From Mycoplasma sp. NEAQ87857 (GTDB lineage: Bacteria; Bacillota_I; Bacilli_A; Mycoplasmatales; Metamycoplasmataceae): 64,000 nt of DNA. The notes under the pieces are model-generated. The model saw only the letters and a list, made by a program, of their open reading frames with translations, made no database searches and was not told the DNA's origin. Shown piece by piece: positions 14,411 to 25,082 of this stretch (position 1 is its first letter; the number at the start of each line of letters is the position of its first letter). The stretch is from NCBI RefSeq assembly GCF_009792315.1, contig NZ_CP045542.1:310001-374000 (forward strand), given 5' to 3'. A program made the position numbers and the translations under genes.

Positions 14411-14438
14411 AAATATGCATAATTATGCATATTTTTTT
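14411..14438 (+). terminator. Terminator of the helicase gene
   Basis: Stem AAATATGCAT/ATGCATATTT with a 4-base loop directly after the stop, then T7. Confidence 0.88.
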
Positions 14439-14471
14439 ATGACCTTTAGACCTATTGGGGTTTAGTTGTAC

Positions 14472-14503
14472 AAAAAAAATACAGAGATTAATTCTCTGTA
14501 TTT
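14472..14503 (-). terminator. Terminator of the str operon
   Basis: Stem of 11 pairs (AAATACAGAGA/TCTCTGTATTT), 5-base loop, followed on the minus strand by more Ts. It lies 25 bases after the fusA stop. Confidence 0.9.
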
Positions 14504-14528
14504 TGAATTATAAAGTTGTAATTAAATA

Positions 14529-16619
14529 TTAATCTTCATCTTTTGATTGAATATTTCTACGTTTAATGATTTCATCAGAAATTGTTTTTGGACATTTTTC
14601 GTAGTGATCAAATTGCATTTGGTATGTACCTCTACCACTTGTCATAGATCTAAGTTCTGTTGAGTATCCAAACATTTCTGAAAGTGGAACGTGTGCTTTA
14701 ACAATAACAGCTCCATCGTTTCTTTGTTCTTGATCTTGAACTAATCCTCTTCTACGTGATAAATCACCAATTACATCCCCCATGTGATCTGAAGGAACAA
14801 CTACTGAAACATCCATAATTGGTTCTAATAATACTGTACCAATTTGGTCTTTAGCTTTTGTAAGAGCTTTAGAAGCAGCAATTTTATAAGCCATTTCAGA
14901 TGAATCGACATCGTGGTATGATCCATCAAATAATGTAGCTTTCATATCAATCATTGGGTATCCAGCTAAAATACCAGCTGCCATTTTTTCTTCAAGACCT
15001 TTTTGAATTGATTTAATGTATTCTTTAGGAATTTTTCCACCAACAATTTTATCAACGAATTCAAATCCACCATCTGGGTTTGGTTCGAATTTAATTCATA
15101 CGTGTCCATATTGACCTTTACCACCAGATTGTTTAATGTGTTTTCCTTCAACATCTGCTGTTTTAGTAATTGTTTCACGGTATGAAACTTGAGGTGCTCC
15201 AACTTTAGCTTGAACACCAAATTCTCTTTTAAGACGGTCAACGATGATGTCTAAGTGTAATTCACCCATACCAGCAATAATTGTTTGACCTGTTTCTTCA
15301 TCGGTGTAAGTTCTGAATGTAGGGTCTTCAGCTGCTAATTTTTGTAATCCTAATGATAATTTTTCTGTTGCAGCTTTTGATTCTGGTTCTAATGCTTGAG
15401 AAATAACAGGTTCTGGGAACACCATTCTTTCTAATACAATAGGAGCAGTTTTTTCTTGAACTAATGTATCTCCTGTTGTTGTGAATTTAAGTCCAACAGC
15501 AGCAGCAATATCTCCTGCACGACATTCATCGATTTCAACACGGCTGTTTGCGTGCATTTGTAAGATACGTCCAATACGTTCTTTTTGATCTTTTGTTGAG
15601 TTAAATACGTAACTTCCTTTGTTTAAAACTCCACGGTAAACACGGAAGAAAGTTAATGATCCAACAAATGGGTCTGTCATAACTTTGAAAGCTAAAGCAG
15701 CAAAATCACCATCATCTGTTGCTTTAACAAATACTTCTTCATCTCCGTTGTAAGCTTTAATAGCAGGAACATCTAAAGGTGATGGTAAGTAATCAATAAC
15801 TGCATCGATCATTCTCTTAACACCTTTGTTTTTGAATGATGTACCACAAACTACTGGGAAGAATTCTGAAGTTAAAGTAGCTTTTCTAATAGCTGCTTTA
15901 AATGTTTCTTCATCAACATCTCCACCTTCAAGAACTAACATCATTAATTCTTCGTCAAAGTTTGCAACAGCTTCTAATAATTCTTGACGTTTGATTTCAA
16001 CAATATCAACTAAATCAGCAGGAATTTCTGTAGGAAATTCTTCTTCTGCAGCTTCTCCGTTGTATGTGATTGCTTGTCTTGTAACAAGGTCAATAATTCC
16101 TTTAAAATCTGATTCTGCACCAATTGGTCATTGGATAGCAACTGCGTTTCCACCTAAACGTTGTTTAACAGATGCTACAGAAGCTGCAAAGTCAGCTCCG
16201 GCTTTATCCATTTTGTTAACATAAACAATACGTGGAACTTTATAGTTTGTAGCTTGTCTTCAAACTGTTTCTGTTTGAGGTTCAACTCCTGATTGAGCAT
16301 CTAATACAGCTACAGCACCATCTAATACACGTAATGAACGTTCAACTTCAACTGTAAAGTCAACGTGTCCTGGAGTATCGATGATGTTAATTCTTTTTCC
16401 TTTTCAGAATGCTGTTGTAGCAGCTGAAGTAATTGTGATCCCACGTTCTTGTTCTTGAGCCATTCAGTCCATTTGACTAGCTCCGTCGTGTGTTTCACCA
16501 ATTTTGTGAATTTTTCCTGTGTGGAATAAAATTCTTTCTGTTGTTGTTGTTTTCCCTGCATCAATGTGGGCCATAATACCGATGTTACGGTAATCTTTTA
16601 AATCGTAATCTCTAGCCAT
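14529..16619 (-). CDS. fusA: Elongation factor G
   Basis: 696 aa, normal length. GTPase driving translocation on the ribosome. G1 is [10 protein letters not shown], the switch region is [13 protein letters not shown]3 is DTPGHVDF, and [10 protein letters not shown] is G4. Domain IV-V signatures are seen at the C-terminus ([20 protein letters not shown]). The ATG has AGGT upstream and lies 15 bases after rpsG. Third gene of the str operon; tuf, which often follows fusA elsewhere, is absent here. Confidence 0.98.
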
Positions 16620-16634
16620 TATAAATACCTATGA

Positions 16635-17105
16635 TTATCATCTGAAGTGTGCGAATGCACGGTTAGCTTCAGCCATTTTGTGTGTGTCTTCACGTTTTTT
16701 GATTGCTCCACCTGTTTTGTTTGATGCATCAATAATTTCGTTTGCTAAACGTAAATCCATTGTTTTTTCGTTTCTTAAACGAGAGTATTGCACTAATCAT
16801 CTAAGTGCAAGAGTTTGTTTTCTACGAGCAGGAACTTCTGTAGGAACTTGGTAGTTTGTTCCACCAATTCTTCTTGTACGAATTTCTAATTGTGGTGTAA
16901 TGTTTTCTACAGCTTGTAAAAACACTTCCATTGGTTCTTTTCCTGTTTTTTCTTTAACTATTTCAAATGCTGAATATAAAATATCTTGAGCAATTGATTT
17001 CTTTCCGTCAAGCATAATTTGATTAATTAATTTTGTAACTACTGTTGAGTTAAAAACTGGATCAGCTAGTACTTCACGGATAGGCGCTTGTTTTTTTCTT
17101 GACAT
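16635..17105 (-). CDS. rpsG: 30S ribosomal protein S7 (uS7)
   Basis: 156 aa, standard. Primary 16S rRNA binder nucleating the 30S head. Begins [20 protein letters not shown] and ends [10 protein letters not shown], the final Trp being TGA just before the TAA stop. AGGAGG precedes the ATG. In E. coli, S7 represses the str operon by binding its mRNA; whether it does so here is not known. Confidence 0.98.
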
Positions 17106-17139
17106 ATTTCCTCCTATTTTTAATTAATTTTAATTATGC

Positions 17140-17550
17140 TTATTTAGCTTTTTTAGCTCCGTATAAGCTACGTCCTTGGTTACGTTTTGCAACCCCAGCA
17201 CAGTCTTGTGTTCCACGAACAACATGGTATCTAACCCCAGGTAAGTCTTTAACACGACCTCCACGTACTAAAACAACAGAGTGTTCTTGTAAGTTGTGTC
17301 CTTCTCCTGGGATATATGCTGTTACTTCCATTCCGTTTGATAACTTAACACGAGCATATCTACGTAAAGCTGAGTTAGGTTTTTTAGGTGTCATAGTAGC
17401 AACACGAGTACATACACCACGTTTAAATGGTGATGCCATTTTTTTAGCTTTTTTAATTAATGAGTTGTAGCTAACACTTAACGCAGGAGCGTTTTGTTTT
17501 TTAATTTTTGAACTACGACCATTTGTAACTAATTGGTTAGTTGTAGGCAT
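17140..17550 (-). CDS. rpsL: 30S ribosomal protein S12 (uS12)
   Basis: 136 aa. Decoding-centre protein. [20 protein letters not shown] carries the lysine at which streptomycin-resistance mutations occur in other bacteria; it is the wild-type Lys here, and [14 protein letters not shown] likewise has the normal Lys. First gene of the str operon, with its own promoter and a 5' palindrome. AGGAAG precedes the ATG. Confidence 0.98.
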   Translation of the reverse strand: MPTTNQLVTNGRSSKIKKQNAPALSVSYNSLIKKAKKMASPFKRGVCTRVATMTPKKPNSALRRYARVKLSNGMEVTAYIPGEGHNLQEHSVVLVRGGRVKDLPGVRYHVVRGTQDCAGVAKRNQGRSLYGAKKAK

Positions 17551-17610
17551 TTTTCTACTTCCTTTCTATAGTAATATAAATAAATGAAAATTAATATTTT
17601 TAGTAAGCTA

Positions 17611-17628
17611 TATTGCAAATTTGCAATA
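17611..17628 (-). promoter_or_regulatory. 18-base perfect palindrome in the str operon leader
   Basis: TATTGCAAATTTGCAATA reads the same on both strands. It lies 10 bases downstream of the rpsL -10, at about +4 to +21 of the expected transcript. It could be a 5' mRNA hairpin (7-pair stem, AATT loop) or an operator. Confidence 0.55.
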
Positions 17629-17637
17629 AGCGAACAT

Positions 17638-17667
17638 ATTATACAACAACTTTGCCGTGTGTATCAA
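17638..17667 (-). promoter_or_regulatory. Promoter of the str operon (rpsL)
   Basis: Minus strand: TTGATA, 18 bases, TATAAT with TTG just before it. A good sigma-A type promoter about 90 bases before rpsL. Confidence 0.7.
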
Positions 17668-17680
17668 CTTTTTTTACAAA

Positions 17681-17711
17681 AAAACAAAAGATCAACACAA
17701 TCTTTTGTTTT
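17681..17711 (-). terminator. Terminator of the DUF2130-DUF2779 operon
   Basis: Arms AAAACAAAAGA/TCTTTTGTTTT around 9 bases, followed on the minus strand by more Ts. Its proximal arm overlaps the stop codon of the DUF2779 gene. Confidence 0.75.
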
Positions 17712-20245
17712 TAAACATTTGATAATTTCACTACTTTTAACTCATTAGTTTCGGGTTCATAAACATATTTAAAACGTCTTTCTTCAACTTTATATTCTAT
17801 TTCATCAATGTTTTTGATGAATTTTCTTAACATAAACATAATTAAGTCATAAACCATAATCATTGCTCTAACGTCATTTTCACAATATTTCTTTAAATTA
17901 GGTACAATTTGCTTTTCTCAGACATTATCACTAATACTTCCCATATATCTTTGAATTGCTTTTTCCATAGCATCAGTACCTTTTTGCACATCTTCTAATT
18001 CTGTATATGGTGTAATTAAATGTTTTAAAGGTAGTTCATCATGAGTTATATATTTTTCAATCTTTTTAATAGAATAAAAGAAATTTAAATACTTAATAGT
18101 TGATAAACTTTTATTATAAGTTGCTTTATTAACCTTTTCAAAATCATTAGCTAATTTTGTAGGAATAATATCACCCTTAGTTGTTTCAAAAGCAAAATAA
18201 TAACTATCACTAGATTCTTCACTAGCTTTTTTTCAATTATTTATATTTTTATAATCAAAACAATCATCTAAATCAACTGTATGAAGCTTAATGTGGTCAA
18301 TTTTTTGAGTAAATTCATAAATTGATTCATATCTATTATTAAATCATTCTTGAAATCTTTTTACTTCGTTACTTGGGTTTTGTTGATTCATATATTTGAT
18401 TACACCTTGTTTAACATCTTCATTTCTACTATTTTCATAAGTTTTATTATAAACAACATAATAATCAGCTTTATCAGCATATATTTCATCAATCATTTCA
18501 CAAATATCCATTAAAGTTAAATTTTTAGTATCTTTAACAATATTTAAACATCTTTCTTCAACACCGTTTTGAGTAACAATAATAGAAACTTGATTAGTTA
18601 CTTGTCCATAAGGAATTCATCCTTCTAAAATCGGGTACAAATCAGCAAAACCTTCATAGTCATATCAACAAATTCTTGCATCTTTAATATGTAATTGTCT
18701 TACTATATTAGCAATATTGACATCAAAATAATTTTGAGCACTATCAAATTCATTTTTTTTATGTAAGAAAGTTGTATTACTTTTTAAATCTGCTGTTTTT
18801 AAATAATTACCTGAAAACAATTTATATTCAGGTCCTATTAAATAATTTAATAATATAGAAGTTTTAGTTTTATCTTTTTTAAGGTAGCTAGGAATTGAAA
18901 TTCCTGATAATGTTTTAATATCACCTTCTTTTTTATCATAGAAATTCTTAGCAACTTTTTCTCTTAAAGAGTTTTCTGTTTCGTAGTTTGTTTGACCTTC
19001 AAGTCATAAATCATAATAACGGTATTTATCTTTTGATTCGGTATATAAAAAATATTTATAAGCTTCATAATTTCAAGGTTGTAGTTCAAATTCTAAATAT
19101 GATTTAGCAATAATTCTACTATAGTAACCAAAATCTCTAATCTCTTCAAAATCCTTGCTCTCATCAAAAGTTTTATATCCATGAATTTCTGGATATTTAT
19201 TTAAAAATTCATTTACATTTTTTAAATTCACAAAATCATAAGATGCATTTTTTGAAATTGCAACATTATTTCTTTTAATAATTTTTTGATTTTTTATGCA
19301 ATTATAAAATGATCAACCACGAGTTTTTGAAGCTTCTTTATTAGCTTCATCATATAAAAAATAATATCCAGAAGTATAATAAACACTTTGAGCTTGAGAA
19401 TAAATTTCTTTAGCTTTATCGCCACTAGGTTGACTAAAACTTCTAGGTCCTGAAAACGCTTCATAAAATGGTATTTTATTAGATTCAAATTGTTTTGTAG
19501 CTCTAATAAAAGGATCAACAATGATTACTGAAAAATCATCAACTTTAATATTATTTTCCTTTAAGATTTGATTTAAATAAAAGAATTTATAAAAATAATC
19601 TTGATTTGCATAATGTTTGTAAGCTAAATCAATAACTTTGTTATTGATTTTGTCATACATTAAAAATGAACCTTTATATTCAATATCTATTTCATTTGAT
19701 TCATCTATAAACGAAAATACAGGACTAATAATTAATTTAACTTTTGGATCATTATATAAATCTAGTGTTATTTTTTCTTTTAATTCTTTTGTTTCTTTGA
19801 TTGAAATATATTTAACTTCTTCAGGTTTAATATTATATTTTTCAACATAAAACTTAATTGCATCATTTTTATAACGATCAAAACTTGTTGCTTTAACCAA
19901 AATATATTTATTTGAAGTGTTTTCATTTATTTTTTGATCAAATAAAGCATCTAAATCATGACTAACTTTAAATTCTTCTAATTCAACTAATGAAAAAGAA
20001 TCTTTTTGAGGTTCGATTGATAAACTTTGCATTAAATCAAAGTCAATTTCTTTTTCTTCTCCATCATTAACATCATCACTGGTATCATTAACTACTTGAT
20101 CATACTTACTATTTCATTTAAGGTCAAAATATTTATTTTCTATATCAAAAAAAGTTTGTTCAATATCTTTATGAATAAAAAAAGGGTTATAATCAAAAAC
20201 CCTTTTAAATTTTGATCAATTAATTTCTATTTTTTCTTTATTCAT
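17711..20245 (-). CDS. DUF2779-family protein, putative exonuclease
   Basis: 844 aa. The C-terminal third matches DUF2779, which resembles DnaQ/RNase H-fold 3'-5' exonucleases: WYDYEGFADLYP (D-x-E), then YYVVYNKTYENSR, and KKYCENDVRAMIMVYDLI (last Asp) near the end. The middle region, with IDIEYKGSFLMYD, NKVIDLAYKHY and SVIIVDPFIRATKQF, may be a PD-(D/E)XK-like nuclease core; this is less sure. The ATG overlaps the stop of the upstream DUF2130 gene by 8 bases (ATGAATAA), so the products are probably made together. Cytosolic: no signal peptide or membrane segment. Many TGA Trp codons. Substrate and pathway are unknown; DNA defence or repair is inferred from the two nuclease-like proteins. Confidence 0.78.
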
Positions 20246-21866
20246 TATTTTCACTCTCAATCATTTTTATTTCTTTATCATTTTCTATTAAATTTGAATC
20301 ATTTTCTTTTAGAGCAAGATTTTCAATTTTTTTAACAATTTTATTTCCGATATTATATTTCTCAATTTTACTTTGAATTAATCTAATATCTTTTTCTTTT
20401 AATAATCTTGCTGTACTTTCAATTGAATCTAATGCTTTTCTAATTGTTTCGGTGTTTTTTGTGATTGTATCTATTTTTTTATTAGCTAAATCAATTTGAT
20501 TTTTAATTATATTGTTTTTAAACTCTTCAAATTCTTGATAAATTTCATCAACTGATTTTAGTTTAATATCTAAAAATTGTAATTCTGCTTCTTTTTTCTT
20601 AATTACATAAAACATATCAATCATCTTATCTACAATATCAATTCTTATAATAAAAATATTTGGATAATTTCTATCATTTTGAATAAAGAAGTTTTCATCA
20701 GGTTCTAATTCAGTAACTAATAAAGCATAATCAGCTTTAAATTTAATTCTGTCTTTTTCTAATTTTTCTAAGAAACTAGTATTTTTCTTAGCTCCTTTAG
20801 ATGAAGCTATTGATTTAGCTTCAATAATTACGCTTGATTTATATACATCATTTTCATTTTGTTTAATTTCAAAATCAACTTTTAAATCAGGCATTGTTCC
20901 ATCAACTACTTTTGTTGTTTTTTCAACATTAATTGATTCATGAGTTGAATATTTTTCACTCAATATTTCAAAAATCGCTTCTTCAAAATCGTTTCCTATT
21001 GTTTTAATATTTGAAGATAATTTTCTAGCTTGATAAGATGTAATTTGCCCTTCAAGGTTTGAAATTTTTTCTCTTTTTTCTAATAATTGTTCTTGTAATG
21101 TTTGAATTGCTTGGTCTTTTTGAGATAGATTAAATTCTTTTTCTTGGATTAAAGCTTTGAATTTTGCTCATTCTTCATCTTTAATTCTTTTTTCTTCTTT
21201 GAGTTTATAACTTTCTTTTTCGTTATTTAATTTAAGTTGATATTCAAGTTCAATGTTTTTCTTAATTGATTCTTGATTTTGATTGATGTGTTTTAATTCC
21301 ACTTTAAGCTGATCAATTTCTTTATTTTTATCATTGATTGCTTTTTGAATTTCGTTTTCACTGTTATTTTTTAAAATTTCAAGTTTAGTTAGTAATTGAG
21401 TAATCTCATTGTCTTTCTTATTAGTCATTTCTTTAATTTGGTTTTGATTTTCACTTTCTTGAAGTTTAATTCTAGTTAATAAATCAGCAATTTCTTTTTC
21501 TTTTTGACTAATTGCTTGATTAACTTCATTTTGGTTATTATTTTTTGATAATTCAAGTTCAGTTTTTAATTCAGCAATTTGGTTATTTAATCCTTGAGTT
21601 TCTTTAATTCATTTATTATTAAATTCAGTTATTTTTACAACATATGCTGGTTGTTTTTCAATATTATCTAAGATCTCTTTTTGTGCTTTTAGTTCAATTG
21701 CTTGAGTAGTTCTATTCTTATTTTCTTCAATAAATTTTTGAATTATTGCGTTTTCATTCTCGTTAAATTCTTGTAGAGAAAAATAATCTCCTGCTTTAGC
21801 ATCTTCTAATAATTCAAATTCAAAATTATCAATATTTTTTAATTTAATATTAATTTTTTTAGCCAT
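20238..21866 (-). CDS. DUF2130-family protein: coiled coil plus PD-(D/E)XK-like domain
   Basis: 542 aa. After a short globular N-terminus (MAKKINIKLKNIDNFEF), residues about 60-290 are strongly charged heptad-rich coiled coil (K, E, Q, N). The core from about residue 290 shows IGNDFEEAIFEIL, GTMPDLKVDFEI, VIIEAKSIASS and LEKDRIKFKADYALLVTELE. The Asp and E-x-K spacing fits the PD-(D/E)XK nuclease fold proposed for DUF2130. A second coiled coil ends the protein. I start at ATG 21866 with AGAGGTG upstream; a GTG six bases earlier lies in that Shine-Dalgarno sequence. First gene of a two-gene unit with DUF2779. An SMC-like or toroid-forming role for the coiled coil is speculative. Confidence 0.8.
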
Positions 21867-21921
21867 ATTCACCTCTTTTATTTTTATATATTAGTATTAT
21901 AAATTTATCAACGAATAAAAC

Positions 21922-21960
21922 TTATTTTTAAAAATAATTTTTCATTTATTTTTAAAAATA
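21922..21960. promoter_or_regulatory. Two copies of a 15-16-base palindrome in a divergent promoter region
   Basis: TTATTTTTAAAAATAA at 21922-21937 and TTATTTTTAAAAATA at 21946-21960, spaced 24 bases start to start. They lie between the DUF2130 gene and mnmE, which diverge. The even spacing and symmetry would suit a DNA-binding dimer, but AT-rich palindromes arise easily by chance in this genome. Confidence 0.35.
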
Positions 21961-22010
21961 TAAATATATTAATCTTAATTAACTTAAATATATACTATTT
22001 AATAATGTTA

Positions 22011-22016
22011 TATAAT
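22011..22016 (+). promoter_or_regulatory. -10 of mnmE placing the transcript start at the ATG
   Basis: TATAAT ends 7 bases before the mnmE ATG and there is no Shine-Dalgarno sequence, so transcription should begin at or within a base or two of the start codon (leaderless mRNA). Confidence 0.6.
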
Positions 22017-22023
22017 CATAATT

Positions 22024-23376
22024 ATGTATGACACAATAGCAGCAATTAGTTCAGGTGCTCACATTAATCAAGCTATATCAATAGTTAGACTTTGTGGTCC
22101 TGAAGCAGAATCAATTTTTAAAAAAATTTATAAAGGAAAAATTGGTAAAGACCATCAAATTACTTATGGTCATATTTATGATGATGAACAATTAGTTGAT
22201 GAAGCTTTAATTATGTGATTTACAGGTAAAGAAGTTGATAATAAAGTAATTTATAACAACTATGTTGGAGAACCAATTATTGAAATTAATTGTCATGGTG
22301 GAATAGTTGTAACTAATAAAATTCTTGAGCTTTTATTAAAAAATGGAGCTAGATTAGCTGAAAATGGTGAATTTACTCGCAGAGCTTTTTTAAATGGTAA
22401 ATTAGATTTAGTTAAAGCTGAAGCAATTCATGATTTAATCACTGCTAAAACTTCTGTTCAAGCTCAAGCATCAGTTAATAAATTCAACGGTAAAACTAGT
22501 CATCTAGTTGATATTTTTTTAAATAAAATTGCTTTATTAATTGGTATTTGTGAAGTAAATATTGATTATCCAGAATATGAAGATGTAGAAAAAGTTAATG
22601 AAACTATGATGCTTAATTCATTAACTGATTTAGTTAATGAATTAAATACTATTATTAAAGTTTCTGAAGATTCTAAATATATTTTTGAAGGAGTTAAAGT
22701 TGCTTTATTAGGTAAACCTAATGTTGGTAAAAGTAGTATTTTAAATGCTTTATTATCTGAAGAAAAAGCTATTGTTACAGATATTGCAGGAACTACTAGA
22801 GATTTAGTTGAAGCTTCTTATCAAATTAATGGAATGTTATTTAAATTAATTGATACTGCAGGATTAAGAAAAACTAATGAAAAAATTGAAAGTATTGGAA
22901 TTACTAAATCATTAGAACAAATTCAAAAATCTGATTTAGTAATTCATGTCATTGATCCAACTCAAGAAAATAATGAATACGACAAAATAATTGAGCAAGA
23001 AAGTAAAAAATTCAATAAATTTTACTTAAAAGTTCAAAATAAATCTGATTTAGAAGTTAATTCTAATCAAGAAATAATTAATATCTCAGCAATCAATAAT
23101 GATATTGAACAATTAGAAAAAGCATTAATTAAAATGTTTGCTAATATTGATATTTATGATGAAAGAATCTTTTCAAATACAAGACAATTATCATTAATTA
23201 AAAAAGCACAATTAGCTTTAATTGAAGCTAAAAATGCAATTGAATTAGGTAATACTTTTGATGTGATTATTGTTGATTTATATGCTGCTTGAGATAGTTT
23301 ACAAAATATAAAAGGAAATGTTAATCGTGAAGATTTACTAGATGTTATGTTTAGTAACTTCTGTTTAGGAAAATAA
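22024..23376 (+). CDS. mnmE: tRNA modification GTPase MnmE
   Basis: 450 aa, normal length. With MnmG it adds carboxymethylaminomethyl to U34 of certain tRNAs. N-terminal folate-binding domain, helical domain, and an inserted G domain: ALLGKPNVGKSS (G1), TDIAGTTRD (G2), LIDTAGLRK (G3), QNKSDL (G4). The C-terminus FCLGK carries the essential Cys. Start MYDTIAAISSGAH is the family start, right behind a -10. The stop overlaps tatD by one base (TAATG). Confidence 0.97.
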
Positions 23377-24173
23377 TGAGTAAAAAAAGAAATAAATTTG
23401 TTGATGCACATAATCATTTAAGTATTGCATATTATAAAAGTCCTCATATCATAGATATGATTGTTGAACAAGCTATTGCTAATAGAATTGAATTTTTTAT
23501 AGTTAATGGTGGTCATCCAGAAGAGAATTTAGAAGTTATACAACTATCTCAAAAGTATCCTATTATTAAACCTTGTGTTGGAATTCATCCTGAATCTGGT
23601 ATTGATGGAAATGATTATTTAAAAGTTGAACCATTGATTACTCCTCATATAGTAGGAATAGGTGAAATTGGATTAGATTACTATTACGAAGATGCTCCAA
23701 CTAGAGAAAATCAAATAGCAAGTTTTAAAAATCAAATTAAATTAGCACATAAATATAATCTTCCTGCAGTAATCCATTTAAGAGATAAAGAAAATGAATT
23801 TCAAGCATATCAGGATGCTTATGAAATTCTTAAAGAATTTCCAAATTTAAAATTTATGTTTCATACTTATGCAGGTAATTTAGAATGAGCTAAAAAATTT
23901 TTAGAATTTAAAAATTGCTACTTTTCATTTAGTGGTGTTGTTACTTTTGGTAGTGCTAATATTACTAGAGAAGTAATTAAATTTTTACCTTTAGATCGTA
24001 TTTTAACTGAAACTGATTCACCTTATTTAAGGGTTCATCCTTATACTGGTGATACCAATGAACCTAATACTGTTTTATTTGTTGCTTACTATATTGCTGG
24101 ATTAAAAGAAGTTGGTATGGAAAAATTTGTTGATCGTGTCAATCGTAATTTAAGGAATTTATTTAATTTATAA
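23376..24173 (+). CDS. tatD: TatD family metal-dependent hydrolase/DNase
   Basis: 265 aa. Amidohydrolase-fold metal enzyme; family members act as Mg-dependent 3'-5' DNases. Metal ligands: DAHNHL (H-x-H), GEIGLDYYYE, VIHLRD, FMFHTYAG and TETDSPYL. The usual HCFSG reads HTYAG here. ATG overlaps the mnmE stop and the TAA overlaps the rsmA ATG (both TAATG), so the three genes are coupled. The tatD-rsmA pairing is common in Firmicutes and mollicutes. Confidence 0.93.
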
Positions 24174-24970
24174 TGAAAAAGAATAATAAAGAAGTATTTG
24201 CAAAAAAGAAATATGGTCAAAACTTTTTAAGTGATAAAAATATCATTAATAAAATAATTAAAGTTTTTGATTATAAAGACCAAAACGTATTAGAGATAGG
24301 GCCTGGTAGAGGTGCTTTAACCAAAGAATTAGTTAAAGATGCAAAACAAGTAATCGCTTATGAAATTGATATTGATATGGTTAATGTTTTAAATAATGAA
24401 ATTCAAACAGATAATTTTCAATTAATTAATCAAGATTTTTTACAATCAGATTTATCTAATTTAGATAAATCTTGAGTTATCGCAAACATTCCTTACTATA
24501 TAACAACTGATATATTATTTAAGTTATTTGATAATAGAACTAAGTTCAATGGTGCTTTATTAATGGTGCAAAAAGAAGTAGCACAAAGAATTTGTGCTAA
24601 ACCAAACCAAAAAGATTATTCAAAATTATCGCTTTCAAGTCAATATTTAGCAGATTGTAAATTAGAATTTATTGTACCTGCTAAATGTTTTAATCCTGCA
24701 CCAAAGGTAGATTCAGCAATTATCAGTTTAGTTTTTAAAAACCAAGAAGAAACAAAAGATTGAGATTTATTAAAAGATTTTTTCAAAATATGTTTTGAAA
24801 ATAGAAGAAAACAATTAATCAATACATTAAAAAATCATTTTGAAACTCAATCAATTTTAGATTCATACCAAAAAATGAATCTTGATAACAAAATAAGAAT
24901 TCAACAACTATCATTAGATCAAGTAATTGAATTATTTTGATTATTAAATAACAAAAATACACTTAATTAA
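24173..24970 (+). CDS. rsmA: 16S rRNA (A1518/A1519) dimethyltransferase
   Basis: 265 aa (also called KsgA). SAM enzyme dimethylating two adenines in the 3' hairpin of 16S rRNA late in 30S assembly. KYGQNFLSD at the N-terminus, LEIGPGRGALT (SAM motif I), and ANIPYYITTDI (catalytic NIPYY). Loss of this gene gives kasugamycin resistance in other bacteria. Last gene before a strong terminator, beyond which the IS element lies. Confidence 0.97.
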
Positions 24971-24980
24971 GTGTATTTTT
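24953..24980. terminator. Terminator of mnmE-tatD-rsmA
   Basis: Perfect 12-pair stem AAAAATACACTT/AAGTGTATTTTT around AATT, overlapping the rsmA stop codon. Its T-rich ends allow termination from either side. Confidence 0.9.
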
Positions 24981-25027
24981 TAATTATCTTTTTTTTCCTG
25001 AGTTTCCAAGTTTTAACAAAAAACGAT

Positions 25028-25053
25028 AAAAAGAGCATTTTATTGCTCTTTTT
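25028..25053. terminator. Bidirectional hairpin at the left end of the IS
   Basis: Stem AAAAAGAGCA/TGCTCTTTTT with 6-base loop, 30 bases beyond the transposase stop. It should end transposase transcription and also block read-through from outside. Confidence 0.8.
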
Positions 25054-25082
25054 TTAACTTTTTCAAAAATTTACATTGTAAT

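Noticed and set aside
14439-14471. Possible small gene or attachment site between the two terminators.
   Set aside because: Only about 33 bases, with no repeat shared elsewhere in the window; it is just a convergent gap.
21866-21872. GTG start two codons upstream for the DUF2130 gene.
   Set aside because: The GTG is part of the AGAGGTG ribosome site that serves the ATG at 21866.
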